From contig JAHJGO010000023.1 of assembly GCA_018824405.1 (NCBI GenBank), forward strand, positions 1-64,000: a DNA stretch of 64,000 nt, written 5' to 3'. Source of the DNA: Gammaproteobacteria bacterium. GTDB taxonomy: Bacteria; Pseudomonadota; Gammaproteobacteria; Burkholderiales; Sulfuricellaceae. The notes under the pieces are model-generated. The model was not told the origin of the DNA. It saw only the letters and a program-made list of their open reading frames with translations, and ran no database searches. The position numbers and the translations under genes are program-made. Shown here one piece after another: positions 46,105-55,002 of this stretch; position 1 is the first letter of the stretch, and the number at the start of each line of letters is the position of its first letter.

Positions 46105-47535
46105 ATGCCGCAGTCCAAGCCAAGCTTGTTGATCGTTGATGACGATGCGCTGATTACCGATACCCTGCATTTTGTGTTGAGCAAGGATTTCGATGTTTAC
46201 GTCGCTGATTCCCGCCTTCATGCCGCCAGCCTGTTGCGCCAGATGGACCAGTCACCGCAACTGGCACTGGTGGATCTGGGCCTGCCGCCGTTGCCACATC
46301 GTCCGGATGAAGGCTTCAAATTAATCGGGGAGTTGCTGGCACGTGCGCCGGAAATCAAGATTGTCGTCCTTTCTGGCCAGAATGATGACGCAAATGCACG
46401 TCATGCCCGTGCGCTTGGCGCGGTGGAATTTATTCCCAAACCGTGCGAGCCGGAACAAATCAAGTCGCTGCTGTTCGATGCGCTGCGTATTCACGAAGTG
46501 GAGCAGTCCAAACAAACCGAGTCCAGCCGTAGCTGCGATATTCTCGGCGCCAGCCTGAATGCAGAAAAATTACGCCAGCAGATCCGACAATTTGCCGATG
46601 CACCTTTCCCGGTGCTGATCGAGGGTGAGTCAGGAAGTGGCAAGGAACTGGTGGCAGGATGTCTGCACCGCCTCAGTGTTCGGGCTAAAAAGCCCTATTT
46701 GGCGCTCAACTGCGCCGCGATATCCCCTTCTCTGGTGGAGCCGACGTTGTTCGGCTACAGCAAAGGCGCTTTTACCGGCGCGACGGCTTCACGTGCCGGC
46801 TACTTCGAGGATGCGAGCGATGGCACCCTGTTTCTCGACGAAATCGGGGAGCTTCCAGTCGAATTGCAGGCCAAGCTGCTGCGCGTGCTGGAAAACGGCG
46901 AATATCAGCGGGTAGGGGAAACCCAGCCGCGGCACAGCAACGCACGCATCGTCGCAGCCACCAATCGCGATTTGCGCCAGGAAATCAAGGCTGGACGTTT
47001 TCGCGCCGATCTCTATCACCGGCTCAGTGTCTTTACCGTAAGCGTGCCGCCATTGCGCGATCTGGGGGAGGACAAAACGCTGTTGCTGGAGCATTTTCGC
47101 GATTTCTATGTGCGCCAGGGAGGGGCCGCGCCGTTTCGGCTCGATCCTGCGGCACAAAGGGTCTGGCAGGCCTACCCTTTTCCCGGCAATGCGCGCGAAT
47201 TGCGCAATATAGTGATCCGGCTGGTCACCAAACATGCTGGCCAGATCGTGTCGCGCGAAGCATTGCAGGCGGAGCTGGATACCGAAGCGGATACCCTGCC
47301 CGAGATGTTGCCCAGTGATCCCGAAGCAATGCAGGAGCTGGCAAAAAAACATCTGCAGCTACATGCCAATTTCAATCTCGACCAGACGCTCAAGCAGTGG
47401 GAGCAGGCTTATGTAGAAGCCGCACTCAAGCTGACGCACGGCAATCTTAGCCAGGCGGCCAAACTATTGGGCGTGAACCGTACCACGCTGTATAGCCGGA
47501 TGCAGACTTACACCAATCTGGAGCAGTACCATTAA
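46105..47535 (+). CDS. Sigma-54-dependent response regulator heading the pilus-like locus
   Basis: A 476-residue NtrC-type regulator: receiver domain (phospho-acceptor D57, acidic D12/D13), AAA+ domain with Walker A GESGSGKE and the sigma-54 contact motif GAFTGA at residues 221-226, and a C-terminal Fis-type helix-turn-helix (LSQAAKLLGVNRTTLYSRM). Similar regulators control pilus and exopolysaccharide genes. No sensor kinase gene adjoins it, and I saw no clear -24/-12 promoter in the flanking gaps. The next gene begins 14 nt downstream. Confidence 0.93.
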   Translation: MPQSKPSLLIVDDDALITDTLHFVLSKDFDVYVADSRLHAASLLRQMDQSPQLALVDLGLPPLPHRPDEGFKLIGELLARAPEIKIVVLSGQNDDANARHARALGAVEFIPKPCEPEQIKSLLFDALRIHEVEQSKQTESSRSCDILGASLNAEKLRQQIRQFADAPFPVLIEGESGSGKELVAGCLHRLSVRAKKPYLALNCAAISPSLVEPTLFGYSKGAFTGATASRAGYFEDASDGTLFLDEIGELPVELQAKLLRVLENGEYQRVGETQPRHSNARIVAATNRDLRQEIKAGRFRADLYHRLSVFTVSVPPLRDLGEDKTLLLEHFRDFYVRQGGAAPFRLDPAAQRVWQAYPFPGNARELRNIVIRLVTKHAGQIVSREALQAELDTEADTLPEMLPSDPEAMQELAKKHLQLHANFNLDQTLKQWEQAYVEAALKLTHGNLSQAAKLLGVNRTTLYSRMQTYTNLEQYH

Positions 47536-47549
47536 GAGTCCACTCTAAA

Positions 47550-48914
47550 ATGTATCTCACCCACTTCGGCCTCTCCCAGCCACCCTTCAGGATTACCGCT
47601 CACACCGAGTTTTTTTACGGCGGCGGGAATCGCGGCGCCATTCTGGACGCCCTGATTTACGCCATTCGACAGGGAGAAGGGATAATCAAGGTCAGCGGCG
47701 AGGTGGGGAGCGGCAAAACCATGTTGTGCCGGATGCTGCAGGAGCGTCTTCCGGCTGAGGTGGAGACGGTTTACCTCGCCAATCCGAGTGTTTCCCCGGA
47801 TGAAATCCTGCATGCCATCGCTTTCGAGATGCAGCTATCGCTGCCGCGTGACGCTGAACGCCTGGAGGTCATGCAGGCACTGCAGGAATATCTGGTGGAG
47901 CGCCATTCACAAGGGAAGCAGGTGGTGGTGTTTGTGGAAGAAGCGCAAAGCATGCCGCTGGCCACGCTGGAAGAAATACGCCTGCTCTCCAACCTGGAAA
48001 CGCAACACTACAAACTGTTGCAGATCGTACTGTTTGGCCAGCCGGAGCTGGACAGAAATCTGGCGCGGACAGAAATTCGCCAACTCAAGGAAAGAATTAC
48101 ACACAGTTTCACCCTCAAGCCGCTGACGTCCAGTGAAATCAGGGATTACCTGATGTTTCGCCTGCGCGCAGCCAGCTACCACGGACCCGACCTGTTCGGC
48201 CCTGCAGTCGTCAAGCTGATTTCGCGGGCATCCAGAGGGCTGACGCGGCGCGTGAACATCATCGCGGATAAAACCTTGCTGGCCGCATTTGCAGATAACA
48301 CGCATACCTTGAGCCCGAAACATGTCCGGGCTGCAATACAGGACAGTGAGTTCGAACTGTCAAAGGACGCTGTTCCGTGGTCGAGGATGGCTGCGGCGCT
48401 GGCTTTGCTGGTGGCCGGTGCAGGGCTGGGCGTGGCGTTGCATGCGTATATCCAGCCGCAGCCTGAAATACAGGCTGACTCTGTGACCATGGGCGCGCAA
48501 AGCACAAGACCCGCAGCCGAGCCGCTGGCGGCGGAAACGATGACAGCGCAAAAATCTCCGCCAGGAGTAGCCGAGGAGCCGGGTGACGTCTTCGAGCGGC
48601 GCCTGGCTGCAACAGAGAAATGGATATTGAAGCAGGGGCCGTCTACCACCAGTATCCAGTTGATGGGTTCGAATGACATTAAGTTATTGCGCTGGCAACT
48701 GGATAAGATAGGGCGCGACGTTGAAATGGACCAGATTTTTGTGTACCGTACAAAGATCAGTGGCCAGCCCGCATGGACCGTGCTTTACGGCAGTTTTCCT
48801 GGTCGCGCAGAGGCTGCTGCGGCACTGGCGCATCTGCCAGAATCGCTGAAAGCGAATCGCCCGATTTTGCGCACATTGCAGGGCATACGAGCCGAGATCG
48901 CAGAGCTTCAGTGA
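47550..48914 (+). CDS. MshM/ExeA-like ATPase with C-terminal SPOR-like domain
   Basis: A 454-residue protein with three parts. An AAA+ ATPase of the ExeA/MshM family (Walker A GEVGSGKT at 50-57, VVVFVEEAQSM Walker B) occupies about residues 1-270. A single membrane helix follows (about 278-300). The periplasmic tail (about 365-454) resembles a peptidoglycan-binding SPOR domain (WTVLYGSFPGRAEAAAAL). Such proteins help place the secretin in the cell wall. The stop overlaps the ATG of the secretin gene (TGATG). Confidence 0.88.
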   Translation: MYLTHFGLSQPPFRITAHTEFFYGGGNRGAILDALIYAIRQGEGIIKVSGEVGSGKTMLCRMLQERLPAEVETVYLANPSVSPDEILHAIAFEMQLSLPRDAERLEVMQALQEYLVERHSQGKQVVVFVEEAQSMPLATLEEIRLLSNLETQHYKLLQIVLFGQPELDRNLARTEIRQLKERITHSFTLKPLTSSEIRDYLMFRLRAASYHGPDLFGPAVVKLISRASRGLTRRVNIIADKTLLAAFADNTHTLSPKHVRAAIQDSEFELSKDAVPWSRMAAALALLVAGAGLGVALHAYIQPQPEIQADSVTMGAQSTRPAAEPLAAETMTAQKSPPGVAEEPGDVFERRLAATEKWILKQGPSTTSIQLMGSNDIKLLRWQLDKIGRDVEMDQIFVYRTKISGQPAWTVLYGSFPGRAEAAAALAHLPESLKANRPILRTLQGIRAEIAELQ

Positions 48915-50842
48915 TGACGAAAGACAACAACATTAAAGGCTGTGCCGTGAGAAACATGAATAAACGGTTTGGGTGGCAGCAAAAGACATATCGCTGCTGC
49001 TTGAGTATGGCATTGGGGATGTCTGCATTCCTCTCGGGCTGTGCTTCCTATCCGCCACCGATCCCCGTATCCCAGAACCATCTCCAAGTCGAACCCCCGG
49101 TTAAGGATTCAGGCATTCCCGCGCCTGTCAGGACAGGTATGTTTGTTCCGCCACCGAAAGCTTCTATCAAGCCGCATACATTCAGCGTGGTGGTTAACGA
49201 AGTGCCGGTGAAAGAACTGCTGTTTGCCTTGGCACGGGATAGCGGACGGAATATTGATATTTATCCAACGATTCGCGGTGTTGTCTCGCTTAATGCGATT
49301 GATGAAACACTGGATGCGATTCTTGACCGTATCGTGAAGCAGGTAGATGACCTTCGCTACGAGATTGATGGAAATGTTATCCGCATTATGCCGGATACGC
49401 CTTATTTGCAAACTTATCGGGTCAATTACGTCAACATCGAACGCGAGACATCCATGGAGTCAAGCGTCGATTCCACTATTGCTAAGACGGGTGCAGTGGC
49501 GACAGGAGGGAGTGGGACACCCGCCTCATCAGGGAATTCATTAAGTGCAAAAATTAAAACAACTACAAAAAGTAAATTTTGGGAGCTGTTGCAGCAGAAT
49601 GTTAAGAAATTGTTGGAAGACACAGATAAGCAAATCGAGCAGGACTCAGTTCAAATGCAGGCTAAGGAATTTGCTTCGCAGAATATGTCAGGATCAACCA
49701 CGGCCAGCGGCTCCGGTAGTGCTGGATTCAATGTTGGCGGGCAGGGCGGCACAAAAGTTCAGGGCAGCGGCAACACTGTAGCCGGCAACCAAGGGTCGGG
49801 AGCAGCGGGCGCCGGTGAGCAATCGGTGCAATCCGATGCACAGGCTAGCCAACAAAAGTCTTTGCAGGCGGGTCTACAACGTTTTCAGTTTCGTGAGAAG
49901 GCGTCCGTAATTGCCAATTCAGAAACTGGCATGCTCGCAGTGCGAGCAACCCGGCGTCAGCATCAGGCGATGCAGGAATTTCTCAAGGGAGTGCTTGAAG
50001 TAGCCAAGCGCCAAGTATTGATTGAAGCCACAATCGTCGAGGTTGAGCTTAATAATAGTTATCAAGGCGGTATTGACTGGAGTCGGCTTGCGAGCACAGG
50101 CGCCTTGACGCAGTCAATGTTAGGGGGGTTTGGTGCCGCTGCGAATAGCTCTAATAATATTACCTTCACTTATGCAACCAACAGTTCGCGCCTCGGCAAT
50201 ATCGCTCTCACGGTCAAAGCGCTTGAAACTTTTGGCAATATCAAGGTGCTTTCAAGCCCGAAATTGATGGCTCTTAATAATCAAACTGCTGTCTTGCAAG
50301 CGGTTGATAATCAAATATATTTTACGGTCAAGGTAAATCCTGCCATAGCAGGAACAGCTACTAGCCCATATATTCCGGCAACCTATGAAACTGAACCTCA
50401 TAGTGTTGCGGAAGGTATCGTGATGACTGTGACGCCACAAATTAATGAAAGTGGGCGTGTTGGTCTAACCATTCGACCTACCATTACCCGGATTATTGAC
50501 TATAAAAATGACCCTAATCCTGTTTTTGAAAATGCGACGGCTAAGAACAGCATTCCTGTACTTCAGGTACGGACAATGGAATCTGTATTGCAGGTTAGTA
50601 GTGGACAAATTGTAATAATGGGTGGGCTGATGCAGGAAAAGTCTGTTCGGAAGAGGGATGGAGTTCCTGTAATGGCGAGGCTGCCGGGTATTGGGGATCT
50701 ATTTAGCTTTCGCGATGATGCCAGCAAAAAAAGCGAACTGGTGGTATTTATTCGACCGACTGTAATCGAGGATAATTCGTCAGCGGAGCAAGAGCTTATG
50801 TCAAATTACGGCCATTTCCTTCCTAATTCACCTAAACCATGA
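48914..50842 (+). CDS. MshL-like secretin
   Basis: A 642-residue outer membrane secretin. The signal peptide has a lipobox-like LSGC (SAFLSGCASY), followed by an STN/N-terminal domain (about 85-190), a Ser/Gly/Gln-rich linker (about 195-320) and the secretin core (about 330-630) with VLSSPKLMALNNQTAVLQ and the final VMARLPGIGDLF...ELVVFIRPTVI. ATG 48914 overlaps the previous stop; ATG 48956 is an alternative start. The linker and core are visibly more AT-rich than neighbouring genes. It would form the exit pore of the pilus or secretion machine. Confidence 0.9.
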   Translation: MTKDNNIKGCAVRNMNKRFGWQQKTYRCCLSMALGMSAFLSGCASYPPPIPVSQNHLQVEPPVKDSGIPAPVRTGMFVPPPKASIKPHTFSVVVNEVPVKELLFALARDSGRNIDIYPTIRGVVSLNAIDETLDAILDRIVKQVDDLRYEIDGNVIRIMPDTPYLQTYRVNYVNIERETSMESSVDSTIAKTGAVATGGSGTPASSGNSLSAKIKTTTKSKFWELLQQNVKKLLEDTDKQIEQDSVQMQAKEFASQNMSGSTTASGSGSAGFNVGGQGGTKVQGSGNTVAGNQGSGAAGAGEQSVQSDAQASQQKSLQAGLQRFQFREKASVIANSETGMLAVRATRRQHQAMQEFLKGVLEVAKRQVLIEATIVEVELNNSYQGGIDWSRLASTGALTQSMLGGFGAAANSSNNITFTYATNSSRLGNIALTVKALETFGNIKVLSSPKLMALNNQTAVLQAVDNQIYFTVKVNPAIAGTATSPYIPATYETEPHSVAEGIVMTVTPQINESGRVGLTIRPTITRIIDYKNDPNPVFENATAKNSIPVLQVRTMESVLQVSSGQIVIMGGLMQEKSVRKRDGVPVMARLPGIGDLFSFRDDASKKSELVVFIRPTVIEDNSSAEQELMSNYGHFLPNSPKP

Positions 50843-52011
50843 GCTTGCTGATGAAAGCCTTGAAAAAGGCCGAAGAAAGCCAGCAAGGCGTGAATGGCGA
50901 AAGAGCGCCAACATTGCAGGAGCTTGAGGAGGAATTGTCTCTTGAGCCGCGCCAGCAAGAGGCGGTCCCGGTGGGCACAGTTGCCAGGCCGGTCTCTGAA
51001 GAACCCTCTTCCGCATATGGCAATGCATCTTCCCGGAGCGCGGCCAACCTGTTTGCCGCCAAGGTGCCTGAAGGCGATGGGCGCAAGCGGCTTATGCTTG
51101 CCTTGTGGGCTGCTGCGTTGTTGTTGCTTGTCGGCGGTGGCGCCTATGTTTATTTGGCGATCAACAAGCCCGGCTTGCTGATTTCTTTCCGGAAGGCTGC
51201 CAGTCCGCCTCCGTCTGTTCCAGCGCCATTGCCAGAACCATCGCCGCTGGTGGAGGAACAAACGCTGTTGCCTGCCGATGCGGTTGATCCGGTCGCGATG
51301 ATGAATGAGCCGGAAGCGCCGCGTTCGCTTGCAATGTCTGCGCCCTCCGCGGTGGCGGATGAGAGAATCAGGGCGGCCCGTGTGGTGACGCCGGCGCCTG
51401 ATAGTGCGGTCAAGGTTGTGCGCGACATTCAGCCTGAAATCAACCCCGATCTGGCGAAAGGCTATCAGGCCTTGCGGGAGGGGCGTCTTGAAGCCGCGCA
51501 GACGGCGTACAGACGCCTGTTGCAGCAGGAGCCACGCAATGTGGATGGCCTGCTCGGCATGGCTGCCGTGGCCGCACGCTCGAACAATCAGGAAGAAGCC
51601 GGGAGTTATTATCTGCGCGTGCTGGATATGGAGCCAAAAAACACCTATGCCCAGGCTGGCCTGTTGAACCTGCTGGGAAGTGCCGATCCCGCCGGCAGCG
51701 AGGCAAAATTGAAGCGTTTGCTGGCAAGCCAGCCGAGCGCTTCTCTGTATTTCGTGCTGGGTAATCTGTACGCCGCTGAAGGGCGCTGGCCCGATGCGCA
51801 GCAAGCCTACTTTCAGGCCCACCATATGGCATCCGCCAACCCGGATTATGCTTTCAACCTGGCCGTGAGCCTGGAACACATCAAGCAGCCCAAACCGGCG
51901 CTCACATATTACCAGCTCGCCCTGCAATTGCTCGGGCGTGACGGCGTGCCCTCTTTCGACCGGACTGCGGTCGAGGCGCGTATTGTTCAATTGAAACGGA
52001 CGGTCGAATAG
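50839..52011 (+). CDS. MshN-like TPR membrane protein
   Basis: A 390-residue protein with a cytoplasmic N-terminus starting MSLLMKALKKAEESQQ (typical of this family), a membrane helix at about 78-103 and a Pro-rich periplasmic linker. At least five TPR-like repeats run from residue 200 to 385 (ARAYQALREGRLEAAQ-type units). It overlaps the secretin gene by ATGA and abuts the ATPase gene with no gap. MshN-type proteins link the inner membrane platform to the secretin. Confidence 0.85.
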   Translation: MSLLMKALKKAEESQQGVNGERAPTLQELEEELSLEPRQQEAVPVGTVARPVSEEPSSAYGNASSRSAANLFAAKVPEGDGRKRLMLALWAAALLLLVGGGAYVYLAINKPGLLISFRKAASPPPSVPAPLPEPSPLVEEQTLLPADAVDPVAMMNEPEAPRSLAMSAPSAVADERIRAARVVTPAPDSAVKVVRDIQPEINPDLAKGYQALREGRLEAAQTAYRRLLQQEPRNVDGLLGMAAVAARSNNQEEAGSYYLRVLDMEPKNTYAQAGLLNLLGSADPAGSEAKLKRLLASQPSASLYFVLGNLYAAEGRWPDAQQAYFQAHHMASANPDYAFNLAVSLEHIKQPKPALTYYQLALQLLGRDGVPSFDRTAVEARIVQLKRTVE

Positions 52012-53715
52012 ATGGCGGAGCAGCGCAAGAAGCTTCGTTTGGGTGAGCTGCTGGTCCAGCAGGGCTTGATCAGCCAGGATCAGTTACGCATTGCCCTGAT
52101 GGAGCAGAGCGAACACGACATGCCGCTGGGTCGGCAACTGGTGCGCCTGGGCTTCGTCACGGAAGCGATGATCCGCGATATTCTGGCCCACACCATCGGC
52201 CAGGAGGGCATTGATTTGTCCAACGTGGTGGCCGATGGGGAGGCGCTCAAACTGGTGCCGGAAGATTTTGCGCGCCGTTATCGCCTGCTGCCGATCGCTT
52301 TCAACACTGAGCGCCAGGAACTTCTGGTGGCGATGAGTGACGTTTTTAACGTGGTTGCGCTGGACCTTCTGCGCGCCCATCTGGGTGGTCAGACCGAGAT
52401 TCGCACCGTGCTTGCGGGCGAGGCGCAACTGGAAGAATGCATCGATCAGTTTTACGGCTTTGAACTTTCGGTGGACGGCATCCTGCGCGAGATCGAAACC
52501 GGTGAGATCGACTACCAGAGCCTGCAGGCGGGGAACGAGGAATACACCCAGCCAATGGTGCGCCTGGTTGGTGCGCTGCTGGTGGACGCAGTCAAGCGCG
52601 GGGCATCGGATATTCACTTCGAGCCGGAATATGCATTTTTGCGTATTCGCTACCGTATCGACGGGGTGCTGGAGCAGATTCGCAGCCTGCACAAGACTTA
52701 TTGGCCGGGGATCGCGGTCCGCCTCAAGGTGATCAGCGGCATGAATATCGCTGAAACGCGGGCGTCTCAGGATGGCCGCCTGTCGCTGAATCTGAATGGC
52801 CGCCCAATTGATTTCCGGGTGGCCGCCCAGCCTACCATCTACGGCGAAAATATCGTGCTGCGGGTGCTGGACCGGGAAAAGTCGATTATCTCGCTGGACC
52901 GCATGGGCTTGAGTGCCGAGACGCAGGACAAGCTGAAATTGATGATGGCGCGCCCGGAGGGCATCCTGATCGTGACCGGCCCGACCGGCAGTGGTAAAAC
53001 CACAACCCTGTATTCGATGCTCAGCCACCGCAATGACGAAACAGTGAACATCATGACGCTGGAGGATCCGGTGGAGTACCCGGTCACGATGATGCGCCAG
53101 ACCTCGGTGAACGAAATGGTAAAAATGGATTTTGCCAACGGCATCCGCTCCATGATGCGGCAGGATCCAGACATCATTCTGATAGGCGAAGTGCGCGACC
53201 GGGAAACGGCGGACATGGCATTCCGCGCGGCAATGACCGGCCATCAGGTGTTTACCACCCTGCATACCAATTCTGCCCTGGGTGCGTTTCCGCGCCTGCT
53301 GGATATCGGGATTCTGCCTGACATCATGGCGGGCAATATCATTGGCGTGATTGCGCAGCGCCTGGTGCGCCTGCTTTGTCCCCATTGCAAGCAGGCTTAT
53401 ACGCCGAGCCCGGAAGAGGAGCAGTTGCTGGGCCTGACGTCTGATGTACAGACGCAGGTGTATGCCGCGAAAGGCTGCATCCAGTGCAATCACCGTGGCT
53501 ACAAGGGGCGCATGGCGCTGATCGAATTGCTGCATATGGATGCAGATATGGACGAGCTGATCGCACGCCGCGCCACGGCGCGGGAATTGAGCAAGGCGGC
53601 GCTGGAGAAGGGCTTCCATACGCTGGCGGATGACGGCATCCGGCGCATTCTGGAGGGTGTGACCAGCCTGGCGGAAGTGTCCCGCGTGGTGGACCTGACC
53701 GGGCGGCTGCATTGA
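52012..53715 (+). CDS. MshE/GspE-like assembly ATPase
   Basis: A 567-residue secretion/pilus ATPase. An N-terminal T2SSE_N domain (MshEN type, about 1-150), which in MshE binds c-di-GMP, precedes the core with Walker A GPTGSGKT at 323-330, the Asp-box, Walker B IILIGEVRDRETAD and the tetracysteine zinc site CPHC...CIQC. It powers pseudopilin assembly. The N-terminal RLGELLVQQGLIS and RLVRLGFVTEAMI repeats resemble the c-di-GMP-binding MshEN motif (RxLGxxLxxxGxI...), so nucleotide control is plausible. Confidence 0.93.
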   Translation: MAEQRKKLRLGELLVQQGLISQDQLRIALMEQSEHDMPLGRQLVRLGFVTEAMIRDILAHTIGQEGIDLSNVVADGEALKLVPEDFARRYRLLPIAFNTERQELLVAMSDVFNVVALDLLRAHLGGQTEIRTVLAGEAQLEECIDQFYGFELSVDGILREIETGEIDYQSLQAGNEEYTQPMVRLVGALLVDAVKRGASDIHFEPEYAFLRIRYRIDGVLEQIRSLHKTYWPGIAVRLKVISGMNIAETRASQDGRLSLNLNGRPIDFRVAAQPTIYGENIVLRVLDREKSIISLDRMGLSAETQDKLKLMMARPEGILIVTGPTGSGKTTTLYSMLSHRNDETVNIMTLEDPVEYPVTMMRQTSVNEMVKMDFANGIRSMMRQDPDIILIGEVRDRETADMAFRAAMTGHQVFTTLHTNSALGAFPRLLDIGILPDIMAGNIIGVIAQRLVRLLCPHCKQAYTPSPEEEQLLGLTSDVQTQVYAAKGCIQCNHRGYKGRMALIELLHMDADMDELIARRATARELSKAALEKGFHTLADDGIRRILEGVTSLAEVSRVVDLTGRLH

Positions 53716-53729
53716 TTGGCTATCAGCGC

Positions 53730-53792
53730 TCAGCTGTCAGCTTACAGCGCGATTGTTTTGTTCCAAGCTGAGTGCCGAAAGCTGACAGCTGA
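53730..53792. repeat. Hairpin just before the platform protein start
   Basis: Inverted 14-base arms TCAGCTGTCAGCTT (53730-53743) and AAGCTGACAGCTGA (53779-53792) enclose 35 nt. The 3' arm ends on the base before the ATG at 53793, which has no separate ribosome site. The hairpin could hold back translation of the platform gene, or be an AGCTGA-type intergenic repeat. Confidence 0.65.
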
Positions 53793-54995
53793 ATGCTGAC
53801 CTACCAATACAGCGCAGTCGACAAGAATGGGGGGCCTGCCAGGGGCAAACTCGCAGCAGTGAACGAGGTGGACCTGGAGTTGCGTTTGCAGCGCATGGGC
53901 CTGGATCTCATCACCGCACGCAAGGTGAATCAACCGCTGCATGTCGGTAGCGGCAATATTACGCGCCAGGATCTCATCACTTTCTGCTTTCACATGGAGC
54001 AACTTTCCCGTGCCGGCATCCCGATTCTGGAGGGCTTGGCGGATCTGCGCGACAGTATCGAACAACCAAGATTTCGCGAGGTATTGTCCGGTATTCTGGA
54101 GGACATGGACGGGGGTAAAACCCTGGCGCAAGCGATGGCCGGTTATCCGGTGGCATTCGATAACCTGTTTGTCAGCCTGATCAAGGCCGGCGAGCAGAGC
54201 GGCACCATGACTGAAGTATTCGAGAATCTCGCCACTACCCTGAAGTGGCAGGATGAACTGGTGGCCCAGACCAAGCGCTTGCTGATGTACCCGGCGATGG
54301 TCTTTGTCGTGGTGGGCGGAGTGATTGTGTTTCTGATGATGTATCTGGTGCCGCAACTAATCTCTTTTCTTCAGAACATGGGGCAGGAATTGCCATTCCA
54401 GACCCGGGCGCTGATTTTTCTGTCCGATGTGTTCGTTAATTACTGGTATCTGGTATTCGGCGTGCCGATGGTAGCGGTGACCATGGCCACGGTGATGGTC
54501 AGGAAGAGTCCGCGCGCGCGGTACTGGTGGGACTATGCCAAATTGCGCACCCCGTTTATCGGGCCGATATTGCAGAAAATCATCCTTGCCCGCTTCGCTA
54601 ACTTTTTTGCCCTGATGTACCGGTCAGGTATTTCAATCCTGGACGCGATTAAAACCAGCGAGGAGATTGTTGATAATCGTGTCATTGCTGACGGATTGGC
54701 GCGCGCCGGGCAGCAGATCAGCTCCGGAGACAGCGTGGCGGATAGTTTCGAGAATCTGGGCATGTTCCCGCCGCTGGTGGTGCGCATGCTGCGTGTGGGC
54801 GAGACAACCGGGGCGCTGGATACGGCTTTGCTTAACGTGACTTATTTTTACAACCGTGAAGTCAAGGAGTCGGTCGAGAAACTGCTCAAGATGCTCGAAC
54901 CTGCCTTGACCGTGATTCTGGGGCTGGTGCTGGCAGTGATCATGTTCTCGGTGCTGACGCCGATTTACGATATATTGGGCAAGATGAAGTTCTGA
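53793..54995 (+). CDS. MshG/GspF-like inner membrane platform protein
   Basis: A 400-residue GspF-family protein with two homologous cytoplasmic domains (about 65-185 and 265-390) and three membrane helices (about 165-190, 210-232, 365-390). The motifs FCFHMEQLSRAGIPILEGL and FFALMYRSGISILDAI mark the repeat starts. It forms the platform on which the ATPase acts. It starts right after the hairpin described above. Confidence 0.92.
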   Translation: MLTYQYSAVDKNGGPARGKLAAVNEVDLELRLQRMGLDLITARKVNQPLHVGSGNITRQDLITFCFHMEQLSRAGIPILEGLADLRDSIEQPRFREVLSGILEDMDGGKTLAQAMAGYPVAFDNLFVSLIKAGEQSGTMTEVFENLATTLKWQDELVAQTKRLLMYPAMVFVVVGGVIVFLMMYLVPQLISFLQNMGQELPFQTRALIFLSDVFVNYWYLVFGVPMVAVTMATVMVRKSPRARYWWDYAKLRTPFIGPILQKIILARFANFFALMYRSGISILDAIKTSEEIVDNRVIADGLARAGQQISSGDSVADSFENLGMFPPLVVRMLRVGETTGALDTALLNVTYFYNREVKESVEKLLKMLEPALTVILGLVLAVIMFSVLTPIYDILGKMKF

Positions 54996-55002
54996 TTCGA
55001 TC

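Noticed and set aside
47530-47549. Searched for a sigma-54 promoter ahead of the mshM-like gene
   Set aside because: The gap is only 14 nt and holds just a short GAGTCCACTC stretch.
52084-53712. A 542-codon open frame antisense to the mshE-like gene
   Set aside because: Mirror frame of a well conserved ATPase; composition rich in His, Gln and Arg, with no recognisable domain.
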